Source: Lottia gigantea
Lineage: Eukaryota > Mollusca > Gastropoda > Lottiidae
DNA length: 64,000 bases
Assembly (NCBI RefSeq): GCF_000327385.1
Contig: NW_008708301.1
Coordinates: 236,833 to 300,832, forward strand
Direction: 5' to 3'
This document shows positions 35,284 through 46,804 of this stretch, piece after piece. Under the pieces are notes generated by a model. That model did not search any database. It saw only the letters and a program-made list of their open reading frames with translations, and was not told the origin of the DNA. Within the stretch, counting starts at the first letter, position 1. Each line of letters begins with the position of its first letter. A program made the position numbers and the translations under genes.

Positions 35284-38183
35284 ATGGCGTCAACAATTGC
35301 TGTAGAATTACCCCGCAGTGGATTTTCTTTTGAAAACTGTAAAAGGTAAGGATACATTTCATTGGCATTAACCAATACTGTTTGAGAAACATATAATTTC
35401 AATGCGTGACCATTATGTATTAATTACAAAGTTAATTTCTGCTCTTAAACGCCATGTGATTGGACGATTTTCATATGACTCGACGTTTTTGATCATGTTT
35501 CAGGAATTTGATATTGGAAAATCAAGGCTTCACAGCTCCAAAGGCTTATAAGACTGGTACAACCATCGCTGGTGTAATATTTAAGGTTAGTTTTTTATTT
35601 TGTTTTTTAGCTGTGGCATGAGCATATTTATCATCCACACACATATCTTTTTGTTTTTTACGGTAAGGAACTGTTCCAAACTGTAACAATAACCCAAACA
35701 AGGACCCTAAAGTAAAAACGGTGCAGCTCTAAAGGTAGTCTGTATGTATCCATGTGCAGAGTGGGGATGAAATGCTCTCCCGACATTGCATTTGGACTAG
35801 ATTTGAAGTGATTGAACTTTATAGTCAAATAATACTGTGTATTTGACTATTATTCATCTTGATCTAAAGATGTCAGAACATCTTACTGTCAGAACATCGT
35901 ACTGAAGGAAACAAAATCAAAAGGCTATTGAAATTTTGTGTGAGTAGTCCAAATATTGGAATGATCTCTTAGTGTGGATGTCTTGCATTTGTCTGGTTGT
36001 CAGCATAAGGAAAGGATTTCAATGTAAATCGTGTCAGTTGTGTTTTTCATTTACCTTGATTCTTGATGATATTTTATTATTCGTTCAGGATGGAGTTATA
36101 TTGGGTGCAGATACAAGGGCTACAGAAGACACAGTTGTAGCAGATAAAAATTGTGAAAAGATTCACTACATTTCTTCAAACATTTAGTAAGCTTCATTTA
36201 ATACATTAACTGTGTTCAAATTGCAGTATTGTTTTAAGAAAAAGTAGCTCTTTGTCAAATATAAAAAAATGTTGTTAAATTTTCTCTTTGCTGTTTACAA
36301 TATATTGTGAATCTTTTAAAGTTGATTCAAGAGTTAAAAAAACATTTAAGAAATTTCACATACTATGTACCAACTACAAGGTATCTGTCATGTGTCATTA
36401 TACATTGTTTTTTTTTCCTGATTATTTACACTGTTTTTATTTTTGATAGCTGTTGTGGTGCAGGTACAGCAGCTGATACGGAAATGACTACGCAGATGAT
36501 ATCTAGTAAATTAGAACTACATCGATTGGAAACTGGTAGAAAACCAAGAGTTTGTACAGCTAATAGACTATTAAAACAAATGTTATACAGGTTAGATCTC
36601 TTGACATGTAGAATGAATATGCCATTATGAATCCCTTTCATTTTTGTGCATTTTGGAGTTTGTTCTTAAAAATTTTGAATAATACATGTTGAGAACACCA
36701 GTGGGTGAATTGAAAAATCCTATTGGACAATATTTTAACAATGGAGTTTAATACATGTATATATATTATTTTTGTCTTTGTTATTCAGATATCATGGTTA
36801 TATTAGCGCTGCTTTAGTACTAGGTGGTGTAGACTCGACTGGGCCACATTTATATAGTGTTTGGCCTCATGGTTCTACAGATAAATTGCCTTATGTTACT
36901 ATGGGTATGTTTTTAGCATTTAGGTTTATTGAAATTAATTTGAATTTATTGTGACCATGCCATTTCATATTTCACTGTTATTTTTGCACACTTTTGATGT
37001 TGCCTTCTGAAATTTTAACTTCTATTTTTATCATTTCTTATTGTCACCCCGAATAGAATACATTATCATTACCTGTAATATTTTTAGGTTCTGGATCTTT
37101 AGCTGCAATGGCTGTATTTGAAGATAGATTTAAACCTGACATGGAAGTAAGTTCAATTATTTAAGTTTGCACTCCAGTATAATATGAATATCTAAAATAA
37201 TGTATTTATTAGGGATATTAATGTATACAATAATTTCAATGTGAATTGAAACGTTGCTAAACTAAAGGAAAAAGAATATTCATAATAGTGCTTATTTTCT
37301 AATATTTCGTCTACTTCTAAATGTCATTTAAGGAATAGAAAATATACAATTTTCATATTTCGAACTATTAAAACAGAACGTAGAAAACGTGTTGTTGTTA
37401 CTCAGAGTCATACTTAAATAGATAGGATTTCAGAACCATTATTAAAGATTAAAATGAAATGATTATCTCACTTCTCAGGTTCAACCAAGCAATATGTGTC
37501 TTATATTTTTAGCAAGAAGATGCTATGAAATTAGTACAAGAAGCTATAAGAGCTGGTATATTTAATGATCTAGGATCAGGTAGTAATGTAGATCTATGTA
37601 TTATTACAAAAGATAAAACTGACTACAGACGAACATATCAAGAAGCCAATCTAAAGGGTGTAAGGTAAAGTGATACATTTTTTCTCATAAATTCCATTGA
37701 TGGTTATTTAATCTAATGACTCTAACATGTATGAATTCATTATCATTTTGATTTAATCATCCTCCCCTACCATAAAGAGAGATAAATCTTCTGCAGCCCA
37801 ATACACATTTACTAAAGTATACAAAACAGTTAATTTCAGTTAACTATGTAGACTTTCTGAAATAAATGCCAAGGAAGTTTTGAGTTGCTATTTGTTTGTT
37901 TTAATGGTTATGGATGGGTTCGGATTTGGGAAATTGATGCCCAGAAAGAGCCCTTTGTATATAATGTCTTATACTTTGCTCCTATTTTGTTTTGTCTTTC
38001 ATTTGATTGAAATTTATTCCCCTTTTTGCCTGATTGTTTTATATAACCAATATTGTGTTTTGTAGACAAGGATCGTACACATATAAACGAGGTACATCAG
38101 CTGTATTAAAAACAGAAGTCAAGAAGATTGAACTTGAAGTTTTAGAAACTGAAGTGAGACCACAAGCTATGGATACAGATTAA
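35284..38183 (+). CDS. PSMB7: Proteasome subunit beta type-7 (beta-2, trypsin-like site)
   Basis: Eight exons: 35284-35345, 35504-35585, 36089-36186, 36450-36590, 36789-36904, 37088-37146, 37513-37664 and 38066-38183. All have GT-AG borders and compatible phases, and together give 275 residues (human 277). The N-terminal propeptide of 39 residues ends at KTG, and Thr40 is the catalytic N-terminal threonine (TTIAG). Asp56 (GADTRAT) and Lys72 match the mature Asp17 and Lys33 of the active site. [15 protein letters not shown] and [11 protein letters not shown] are diagnostic of beta-2/PSMB7. The C-terminal extension that wraps around beta-3 is present. The constitutive rather than the immuno (PSMB10) form is expected outside jawed vertebrates. 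The subunit cleaves after basic residues in the 20S core. It is convergent with the NEK gene. Confidence 0.97.
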
Positions 38184-38742
38184 CTTAACTGTAATTCCAT
38201 TTGTTATGTTATGTAATTCTCATCTTATATTGTACCATTTCAATTAAAACTTCATTTGTAATTTACGCTTGCTGCATTATTTCTGTAACTGTACCATTGC
38301 TTTTGGTGAAAAATTAATATTTGCTGTAATATACCTCATTATGAGTAAGACTTTCAACATGACAAGAATTTGAAGAGAACTTCATCATGCAATGAGGGAA
38401 ATTTTACCAGGACAGATGCATTAACCTATCTGTTGTTCAAATGTGAAAATCTGTATAATGGATTTTGCTCCTCTCTATTTGCTAGGAGCTCACACTACAC
38501 TCTGATATGCATGCTGCGAGTTCCCAAATTCTCTACCAAAAAATTTTCAAAATGTGGAATTAAGATCTGAGGCACAAGTCTGGATCCTATTGCTAAAACC
38601 AGCATTACTATAAAATTGCATGCTTCATATCATTTGTCCTACTGAATGAATAGTCATTTCATCCTTGTCAGTAGCTCGAACCATAAATCAGAATTAAAGA
38701 TAGGTTTAGAAACAGTCCATTTTCGCATTGATATTATTTGAC

Positions 38743-38748
38743 AATAAA
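38743..38748 (+). terminator. PSMB7: Probable PSMB7 poly(A) signal
   Basis: AATAAA about 560 bases after the stop codon. An earlier AATTAAAA near 38241 is a weaker alternative. Confidence 0.45.
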
Positions 38749-38777
38749 AATCAAGTCAATCTTCAACAATAATATAC

Positions 38778-38783
38778 TTTATT
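38778..38783 (-). terminator. Probable NEK poly(A) signal
   Basis: AATAAA on the minus strand, only about 30 bases from the plus-strand AATAAA at 38743. If both are used, the two convergent transcripts end on top of each other and the NEK 3' UTR is about 2.7 kb long. Nearer minus-strand AATAAA hexamers exist (for example near 40916). Confidence 0.35.
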
Positions 38784-41459
38784 TACAGTGTAAAATTAAC
38801 AACTAGATAAAAACACACACTATACAATATAACGGTTTGAGTTAGATATATTATTTTATAATAACAATACTATTACTGGTATTCTAATATCTTCTACAAC
38901 AATTACTAGCTTATATTTTATACTTTCATTTTCGAGATTTTCTCTTTTTCATCACATCAAGCTCCCCCTTTCTAGAAAAAAATCTTTTGATAAATATGGA
39001 ACTTTACTGTGTGAAATATCACATTTTCGACAATAATTCTGATCCTAAAATATTTGAAGAAACGATGTGATTGAAGTAAAATCAGCATATTATTTGTTTA
39101 TGAATAATTCTGGCAACCTCAGCATATTGGACGGAATAGAATAGCTGAACAATATTTTCTGGTGTATATGCGGTAAACAATAAAAAGAATATTACATCTA
39201 ATTACAAAAAATACAAGCCACTAAATACAAATTATTCTTAGCATATATTAAATAATTATTCTTGTTGAAGTATGTTTACTTGGGAAATATATATTTTCTG
39301 CAGTCTGTTACTTCTTAATATTGGCATTATTTCAATTTCAAAAAAAAGGATTTAGACTTTCAAATTGATTTTTTAGTAACATCTCTTAAGAAGAATTAAA
39401 AACTATTTCTTAAAAGAGTGGTCCTGATTGTGATCCAACATCACAGAATATAAATTTACATCTTAACTCATCTACTAACAATACAATCTAGAAGATTTCA
39501 ACTTATAAATAATGCTGTAATAATAAGAAATCAAATGATATAAATATACTAAGGGAGAAATAGTAAAATAATACATCACTCAATTAAGACTTAAAATCTT
39601 TTAGAAAACCAATAGAGACATGCACAACTAAAGAATTTCCAGAAAATATATTTGATTGCTTTAAAAATCCATATATTTCCATATACAATAACAAAATGTT
39701 ATATCTGAGCTTGTCGAAATAATCCTGCAGACAGGCAAACAAATACTACTTCAGTAGGGGTTCAGACTGAAATATGTCAGTTGTCTGATCGCACAGTACA
39801 AAACTCAGGGTTACAAGCTGTTTCAGAATATAGTGCATTAACAGTACTCAAAGATACTTTTAAAAAAGCCTATCAATAGTTTTAAATAGGCAATAAAAAC
39901 TATGAATTGACATTATTTAATAGGTAAAGGTGAAAAGCTTCTAGAACTAAACATCAATATATTTGATACATATGACTTTGCCTTATATTACAGTTTGGTT
40001 TGAGGAAAAATTCAAGGATTCCTGTAGAGCACAAAGATTCAGTAGTGGAAACATAGAAACAGGCTTTTAACTATAAAGAATTAGACTTCTATTATATTTA
40101 TATGATTCAAAAATTCATAAAAAAATATAAGAAACAAATATCAAAATGAGAGGGACGGATCAATAAAATACATCTATAAAATTCATTCTAAATTACACAA
40201 TTAAACATATATAATTAATAAATAAGCATACATATATAGATAAACTTGGTTGCACCCTGAATATCAAAATGTTGAAGAAAAGCTCTTATTCATTATGAAA
40301 TACAGAACACAGAGTGAAGACCAATTATAACTACCTACAGCAGTAAACAAAGGTGACAAACAAGAGTCTATAATGAAAATGCTACATAAATATCACTTCG
40401 CTATGTGGAATCTTCAAAAAGGATACATACTGTGACAGCCCAGACCATAGAGATATGTGGTACTCTAAAGTTCGATGATTGTAGCCAATCCTCATCATTG
40501 CTTTAAATAAATAAACTGAATTACACTTTGAATATCAATTGACAGCAAGGAATTCATTTCTTGACCAAGTTGACAATGATCATACTTTAAAGACATTTGT
40601 TATGACAATACAAACCAATCTTCTTTCCTTAAAGCATACTTTAAGCAGAATCTCAAGTTATATTTCTGGGATTGTATTCCTTGTACAGTTACTTACACAT
40701 GAAATGTTATAAATGGAATGGATATCCTGCCAAATTCCTGATATAAACAGAAAAAGGAAATTTGACCAGAGAATGGAATGTACAATATTATCACACTATT
40801 ACATTATGCAGTAGAACCTTTTTTATCTGCATGTTTCCGTTACTGATAAAATCATGAGATTTAACGAATGTATATATATATATAAATAATAATTGGACAT
40901 TATCAAACTTCATCATTTATTCAAAATCTCAAAGAAATAACAGTTTATCACTTATATTTTTGAATAATTCTCAAAATAGTTTGGACCAGCCAAAATAATA
41001 TTTGGGAAACTTAATCACGATATCTCAAACAATTCATCCTACATACATCAAAAGTTTCTAAACTTTAAATCTATAAATAAAAGACAACAATTGACATTTA
41101 AAATAACACATTATTACTTATATGAAATATTGAATGATGGTTAATTAATTATGTAGAAACTTGGTTCCCAGCCACGAATACTAGTACACCCCTTTCCCCA
41201 CTGCATGGGGAGGTTTCAACGTATCTTAAAATATTTTCGGTATAACAATCTATAACAATTACTAATGTTGGAGGGTACCAGGGATGTCTAAATATAGAAA
41301 AGGGGTACCGAGAATCCAAAAGGATGGGAACCCAGGCTTTAAATCATAATAACAAGAGCATTACAATCCATACAATCTAAAACTATGGCCATACATGTAG
41401 TGCAAGGGAATGTGTTATATTAATAATGGTGTGTTCTGTCTCTTCTAGAATATAATAAT
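38784..41459 (-). other. Probable 3' UTR of the NEK6/7-type kinase
   Basis: No coding segment or repeat was recognised in this AT-rich stretch between the two convergent genes. It is most simply the NEK 3' UTR, but this is inference. Confidence 0.35.
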
Positions 41460-44400
41460 TTATTGTGGTGGTACAGGGGATGGGTTCTCTAATTGAAAAT
41501 GTTGATACATCTTCTTAGCCTCTCCATAAACATATTCTATACTAGGTCTTTCATCTGGATTAGGATTAATACACTTTCTTACTAGTTCACGTAACTGAAA
41601 CAAATGCAAAATTTTAATTAGAAAATCATATTCATTGAAGGTCTCGAGAAATGGTTATTAATAAAATTGTATTTATTCTCTACACAATTTGGCTCTAGGT
41701 TAATTCAAATTTGCAATCTTTAGCAATAACCAGTATGGTAAAAAAAAAATGGTAAAAAAAAAATAGCACAAGAGAGATCTTTAGATTTGAACCCAAATAT
41801 CAAGACTGTCAAGAATGGAACAAATTAAAACCTCTATGAAGTCTACTTACATTTTCAGAATAGATATCTGCTGGTAATGGTGGATAATCACATTGTTCTA
41901 TTTTCTTACATAATGAATATAGATTCATTTTATCACCATAGAATGGAGACTGTAGAGCAGCCATCTATAATAATAAGCAGTGTAAGAAAGGACATTAAGA
42001 AGATAACTTGATGAAAATCACTAATTAAATTGATACATGAATATAACTCAGGGAATGTTATACTAATGACCTTTTTCATGTCACAAATTAGAATATTGCT
42101 GACATCAGAACTCTCTGGGTTGGCTTCTTTTTAGTTGGTCCTAAAGGTAGGAAAGAAATTGTCCTTACCTCATATAATAAACAACCTAATGACCATATAT
42201 CAGATTTAAAATTATAGCCATTTTCATGTATTCTCTCTGGTGACATATAATATGGTGTACCAACTGAAACAATAAATATAGTCATCATTTACTGTTACTT
42301 ACATTGAACAAAACAAAATACAACAAAGACAAACTAACTTATAAAATATAACTTTTTTCACAACAAAAATATACTAGAGCCACATGTGGCACAGAGTGGG
42401 ACTTTGCAAACGTGCAAATTTGCTAAATGGAATGTGAATAAAATGTTGCCACAGTAGGCAACTTAAATAATGAGAAAGCAATGCTGTAACCGTATGCAAC
42501 GTCATTTTTTGAAAACATTAAAAATTCTATTAAGAAAAACAAAATTTCACCCGGATGTGCCACGCTCACGTCAAAGTTTTTGTTGTGACTTTATCAAAAT
42601 TAATAATAATAATAATGCCTAAATTTTCAAGTCTTTACATCCATTGGTTAACCAGATATACAATCATATATGTCAACAAAGGTCAAAATCTAAAATTAAA
42701 AATTTTGAAATTCTAAAACCCGTTCCCTTTACACTATACAGCCGAAACATCTGAGATTTTGATATAATTGGGCTAAAGTAATGAGGTAAGTGTGTGCAAA
42801 AGGATTTTCCAAAAAATTGTACTGTATATATATTTTTTCCAGACAACAAAATGTAAACAAAATGAAAATTTAACCCAGATGTGCCACGCCCTCGTCAATT
42901 TTTTTTTTGATGGATACATTTACATGGGGTATGATTAATTATGGTCCAAATCTAAAGCCTCCGAACTTTAAAGATCATGAAATGTGCATTTATTAATGTC
43001 AATATATTCAAAAAATCGGGTAAAGGTTTCCAAGATTGCAAAATTTAAAAATTTAAAATTTTGCATTACAATACATTGTGATATATCGTTGGAAAGAGCT
43101 CATAAAGCCCATTCAGAATATGCAAAAATGAACTCTCTAAGTTAATTAGGTCACCTGTAGGGGCAGGGCAGTACAAAGTTGGGAATTTGGCTATTTTCGG
43201 ACAGCTATAAAACCGGAAGTAAATGTCGGAGGTCAAATTTCAAAGTATGATCTGATAGCCAAGGTCAGGTCATCAAAGGTCAAGGTCACAAGATACAAGC
43301 CTTCAAAAATTGAAAAAAATTCGACCGGAAGTTGCAAAAAAGCAAAAGTCAAATTCAAAAATCCATTCGCAACATTTTTGTCTCCATCGACTAAAGTATA
43401 CACCAACATAAAAATTTGACCAATCCCATTCTCCCCCGAAGCCCTATTTTGAATTTTATGAAAAAGTATCAAATCAAGATGGCGGCCGAAGTATTTTTTT
43501 TGGACTAAATTTTATTTTAAAATCGGCCATAGAATTACGATTAATAACGATATACATAATTTCGTTGAAATATTTCAATCACACCGGATGTTATTCAACC
43601 GGAAGTGAAAATCGATTTTCCACTTTAACCGGAAGTGACGCAAAATTTTTGAATACGTCAAATGGTTTACATTAGTAACATGCATCTTTTATCAAAATTT
43701 CAGGTTAATCCGAAAAAACTGAAAAATGGTCTAAAAATTTCGAAAATCGGCCAAAAAATGTATGCTACGAATTTTCGAAATTTGAAATTTTTTTAACTCA
43801 TATCACATTGGAATTTAGTCACAGATTCCAAAAATGAAAACCCGAGCAAAATCGGCCCAAAAATGTGGCTTCCAGGGTCAAAAAACCCGTTTTTGCTCAG
43901 GTTGCAATGTGCAATTTTCCTTTTTCGAAAAATGTTCCAATTTATATTTAAAAAGTAGGTCGCCATGATAGAACATATTTCAGAAATGTTGCAGCTAGCA
44001 TCGAAAAAAAAAAAAAAGAATTGACATTTCAATAACAAACTTTGCTTTCAGCAAAGTCCCACAATAAAACCTATAGGCATTTTTTTTCAGGGTATTATTA
44101 CTCTATACACCCATTTAAACAATGTTTTACTTTTAATGCAAAATGTCATAAATATAAGACATCACAACAGAAATTAAATAAGTGTAAAGCTAATTCTTAC
44201 CTAAGGAATGTGCCGCTGTAGTTTTAGAACTAAAGAATCTCCCAAGACCTAAATCACCTAGTTTAACTACACCTTGTGCTGTTATAAATACATTAGCTGG
44301 CTTAATATCTGAAAGATCAAATTCATATCATTAGCTATGATGAATTTTGAGAATGAAAACTAATGCATCGCAGACTATATAATAGTGATGCAGAGTGATA

Positions 44401-46790
44401 TCAGGTGTTCCATGGAACTCCATGGAAATAAAAGTTTATTACAATGTTGATAAAACATATCTGCCTTAATACTATTGCCAAAATTTTCTTAATTATACAT
44501 CAACTAATGGTCTCTACTAGAACTGTCTAAATCACATCTCAATTTTACTTACCTCTATGCATGATACGTTTTGAATGCATGTGATGAAGAGCCATACAAA
44601 TCTGTACAAAATACTTCCATACTGTTTTCTCTGGTATTAATCTACCTTGTTTCTTGAAGTGCTGAAAATAAAAGAAATATATCTACCATGACCAAAAAGA
44701 AAATTTGAGATCAATCTGGATAGAATGATTTACAGCTAAATGCTTTTTATGACATGGATAAAATCTACCTAAATCCTAAATGGAACTAAATGATATTTAA
44801 AATGATTTTGTACACACTATTGTTTATGATTTTGTACACACTATTGTTTATGATTTTGTACACACTATTGTTTATGATTTTGTACACACTATTGTTTATG
44901 ATTTTGTACACACTATTGTTTATGATTTTGTACACACTATTGTTTATGATTTTGTACACACTATTGTTTATGATTTTGTACACACTATTGCACATGCTAA
45001 TTCAATAACCATCCGAATGGATATAGTGACTAAATTTTTTATTTGATTTTTATATTGATAAATTGCTCAATTAGCTACTCTTTCTGTTTAAAGCTACAAT
45101 TACTTACTTTGATCATTCTAGATAAATCTCCAGCATCAGCTAATTCTAAAACAATATTCAACTCATTGTTCTCAATAAATGATGCTAAATACTTTATTAC
45201 ATTATCATGGTTTAATTGCTGAAACAAACAGGAAACAAACTTCTTTAAGTTACATTTTTACATTTAAACCATATTATATTATTAATAAAGCAAGTAAAGA
45301 AAAATAACATGGAATTTGAAATGAATGTATACAAAATCAATCTACAGTCTAACTATATCTAACTTTAGTCTAGGCCAAAACAGATCAGAGTCATTGCACA
45401 ATACTGAGAATAGCAAGGCATTGATCTCCTAAAGAATTTATAACACATTGATTGAACAATTTTCATTTATTGACAAAAACTACAGAATGAAAAAAGAGCT
45501 TAAAGGGATACTATGTCTAAGCATGAACATAAAATTAAAGAATTTTAAACTTGGCCAATAAGAGCCAGTAGATATACCTGGTGTCATAAATAACATAACA
45601 GGATCCTTATATAATCTGATAGATCCAAAAAACTTAGTAATTATCCATAAATATGCAATTAACTATTGAAAAACGCTTAATATTAAGATTAAGCGTTTTT
45701 CAATAATTACTTCGTTTTATGAATTTTCCAATTTTACAGGGATTTTGTTGTAACTTTATGACACCAGGTAAGTTCACTGATGAATATATACTCATATTGA
45801 CCATTCTTGAGAACTTAAATTTTATGTTCATTCTAAGACGTAGTATCACTTTAATCAGTAGCCAGATATTCAAATCTATTATTTATTGACAACTTGGTTA
45901 TATTTAACACTGTGTAAACAAGTCTGCATTTAATTGCACTGGATAACAGCATTGTCAATAGAGAAATAGTTATACCTTTAATAAATCAATTTCTTTTATA
46001 CAATCTTGTCTAGCTTTAGCATCCATCATCTCAAATATCTAGAATAGATCATATTTACAATCATCACCAGTTATAATTAGTTCTTCCTTTTTGGATTTGG
46101 ATTTTGGATCTAACTACACTTACACAGAATAAAAAACATTTGGTCAATTTGATTAAAATGCCCATTTAGATGTTTTTTATGATGAACTCTGTTTACCATC
46201 TATAATCTTGTGAAAGAATCACAGAATACATAATCATGGTAATTAATATTATATAAGTGTGTTTGATTGATGAGCATGAATTACAGCAATTCTTAATATT
46301 CTGGATGAACATTTCAATATAATTCAAAGAAATATCAGATCTTGAATGGCGAGTGTAGTATTTAATCCAATCCCAAAGAAAAAACAGACCAGTATTATAA
46401 TCAGATTGATATTTACTGAAAGCTCAGATTATATGATTATTTAGACAGGATTATACAGATACAGATGACAGGCTATTGTTTCAGGTCCCTGTTTAATAGA
46501 AAATAATAGCAGAGAAAGCAGATTGAATGGAGACAATTATTGATAATCCACTTTAATGTGATATCATTAACTTCATAATTATACACTAATTTATATTTCA
46601 ACATCATTTTCAAGATAAAAATATTTACCTGAACTTTTTTCAAAGCAACAATTTCTTGATCTACTTTACATTTAGCTCTATATACTTCTGAAAACTGGCC
46701 TTTACCAATCTTTTTATCAATTTCAAAATTAACTAAAGCAGCATAATAATTATCAGGATCTACACTCGGCTCAAAATCCATTGTCATCAT
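41460..46790 (-). CDS. NIMA-related kinase of the NEK6/NEK7 group
   Basis: Eight coding exons on the minus strand: 46790-46629, 46038-45976, 45218-45108, 44661-44553, 44308-44201, 42263-42169, 41964-41851 and 41594-41460. Phases agree and the product is 298 residues (human NEK7 302). It is almost only a kinase domain: Gly loop GKGQFSEV (29-36), Lys51, HRD with Asp149, DLG with Asp167, and an SPE motif in place of APE. Ser183 (AAHSLVG) matches the activating NEK7 Ser195, and Tyr85 matches the autoinhibitory Tyr97. NEK6/7 act in spindle assembly and cytokinesis downstream of NEK9. A 3' splice site at about 46803, 12 bases before the ATG, implies a 5' UTR intron. Because NEK6 and NEK7 split in vertebrates, one co-orthologue is expected here. 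The 1.9-kb intron 5 and intron 2 contain transposons, and intron 3 a 24-bp tandem repeat. Confidence 0.96.
42398..44062. mobile_element. 1.67-kb non-coding element with 12-bp inverted ends in a NEK intron
   Basis: GTGGGACTTTGC at 42398-42409 is matched by GCAAAGTCCCAC at 44051-44062. The interior has no transposase that I recognise. It contains a duplicated ATGTGCCACGC segment (near 42556 and 42880) and four CCGGAAGT-type motifs (near 43214, 43325, 43609 and 43630). No target duplication is evident, so the true ends may differ. Confidence 0.55.
44802..44990. repeat. 24-bp tandem repeat, eight copies
   Basis: ATGATTTTGTACACACTATT followed by GTTT repeats eight times with essentially no divergence in an intron of the NEK gene, so the expansion is recent. 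Both strands stay open because 24 is a multiple of three; no gene is implied. Confidence 0.97.
45500..45854. mobile_element. 355-bp MITE with TTAA ends
   Basis: TTAAAGGGATACTATGTCTA at the left is matched on the minus strand by TTAAAGTGATACTACGTCTT at the right, with about 40 bp of inverted homology. A second inner inverted pair (ACCTGGTGTCATAAA against TTATGACACCAGGT) and a central hairpin (ATTGAAAAACGCTTAAT against ATTAAGCGTTTTTCAAT) make the whole element fold on itself. TTAA at both ends suggests a piggyBac-type target site. It lies in intron 2 of the NEK gene. Confidence 0.75.
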
Positions 46791-46804
46791 TTTGAGAGAT
46801 CACT

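Noticed and set aside
44786-45008. ORFs on both strands with an eight-residue repeat (MILYTLLF or NNSVYKII)
   Set aside because: Product of the 24-bp tandem repeat in a NEK intron; open in both directions, so not evidence of coding.
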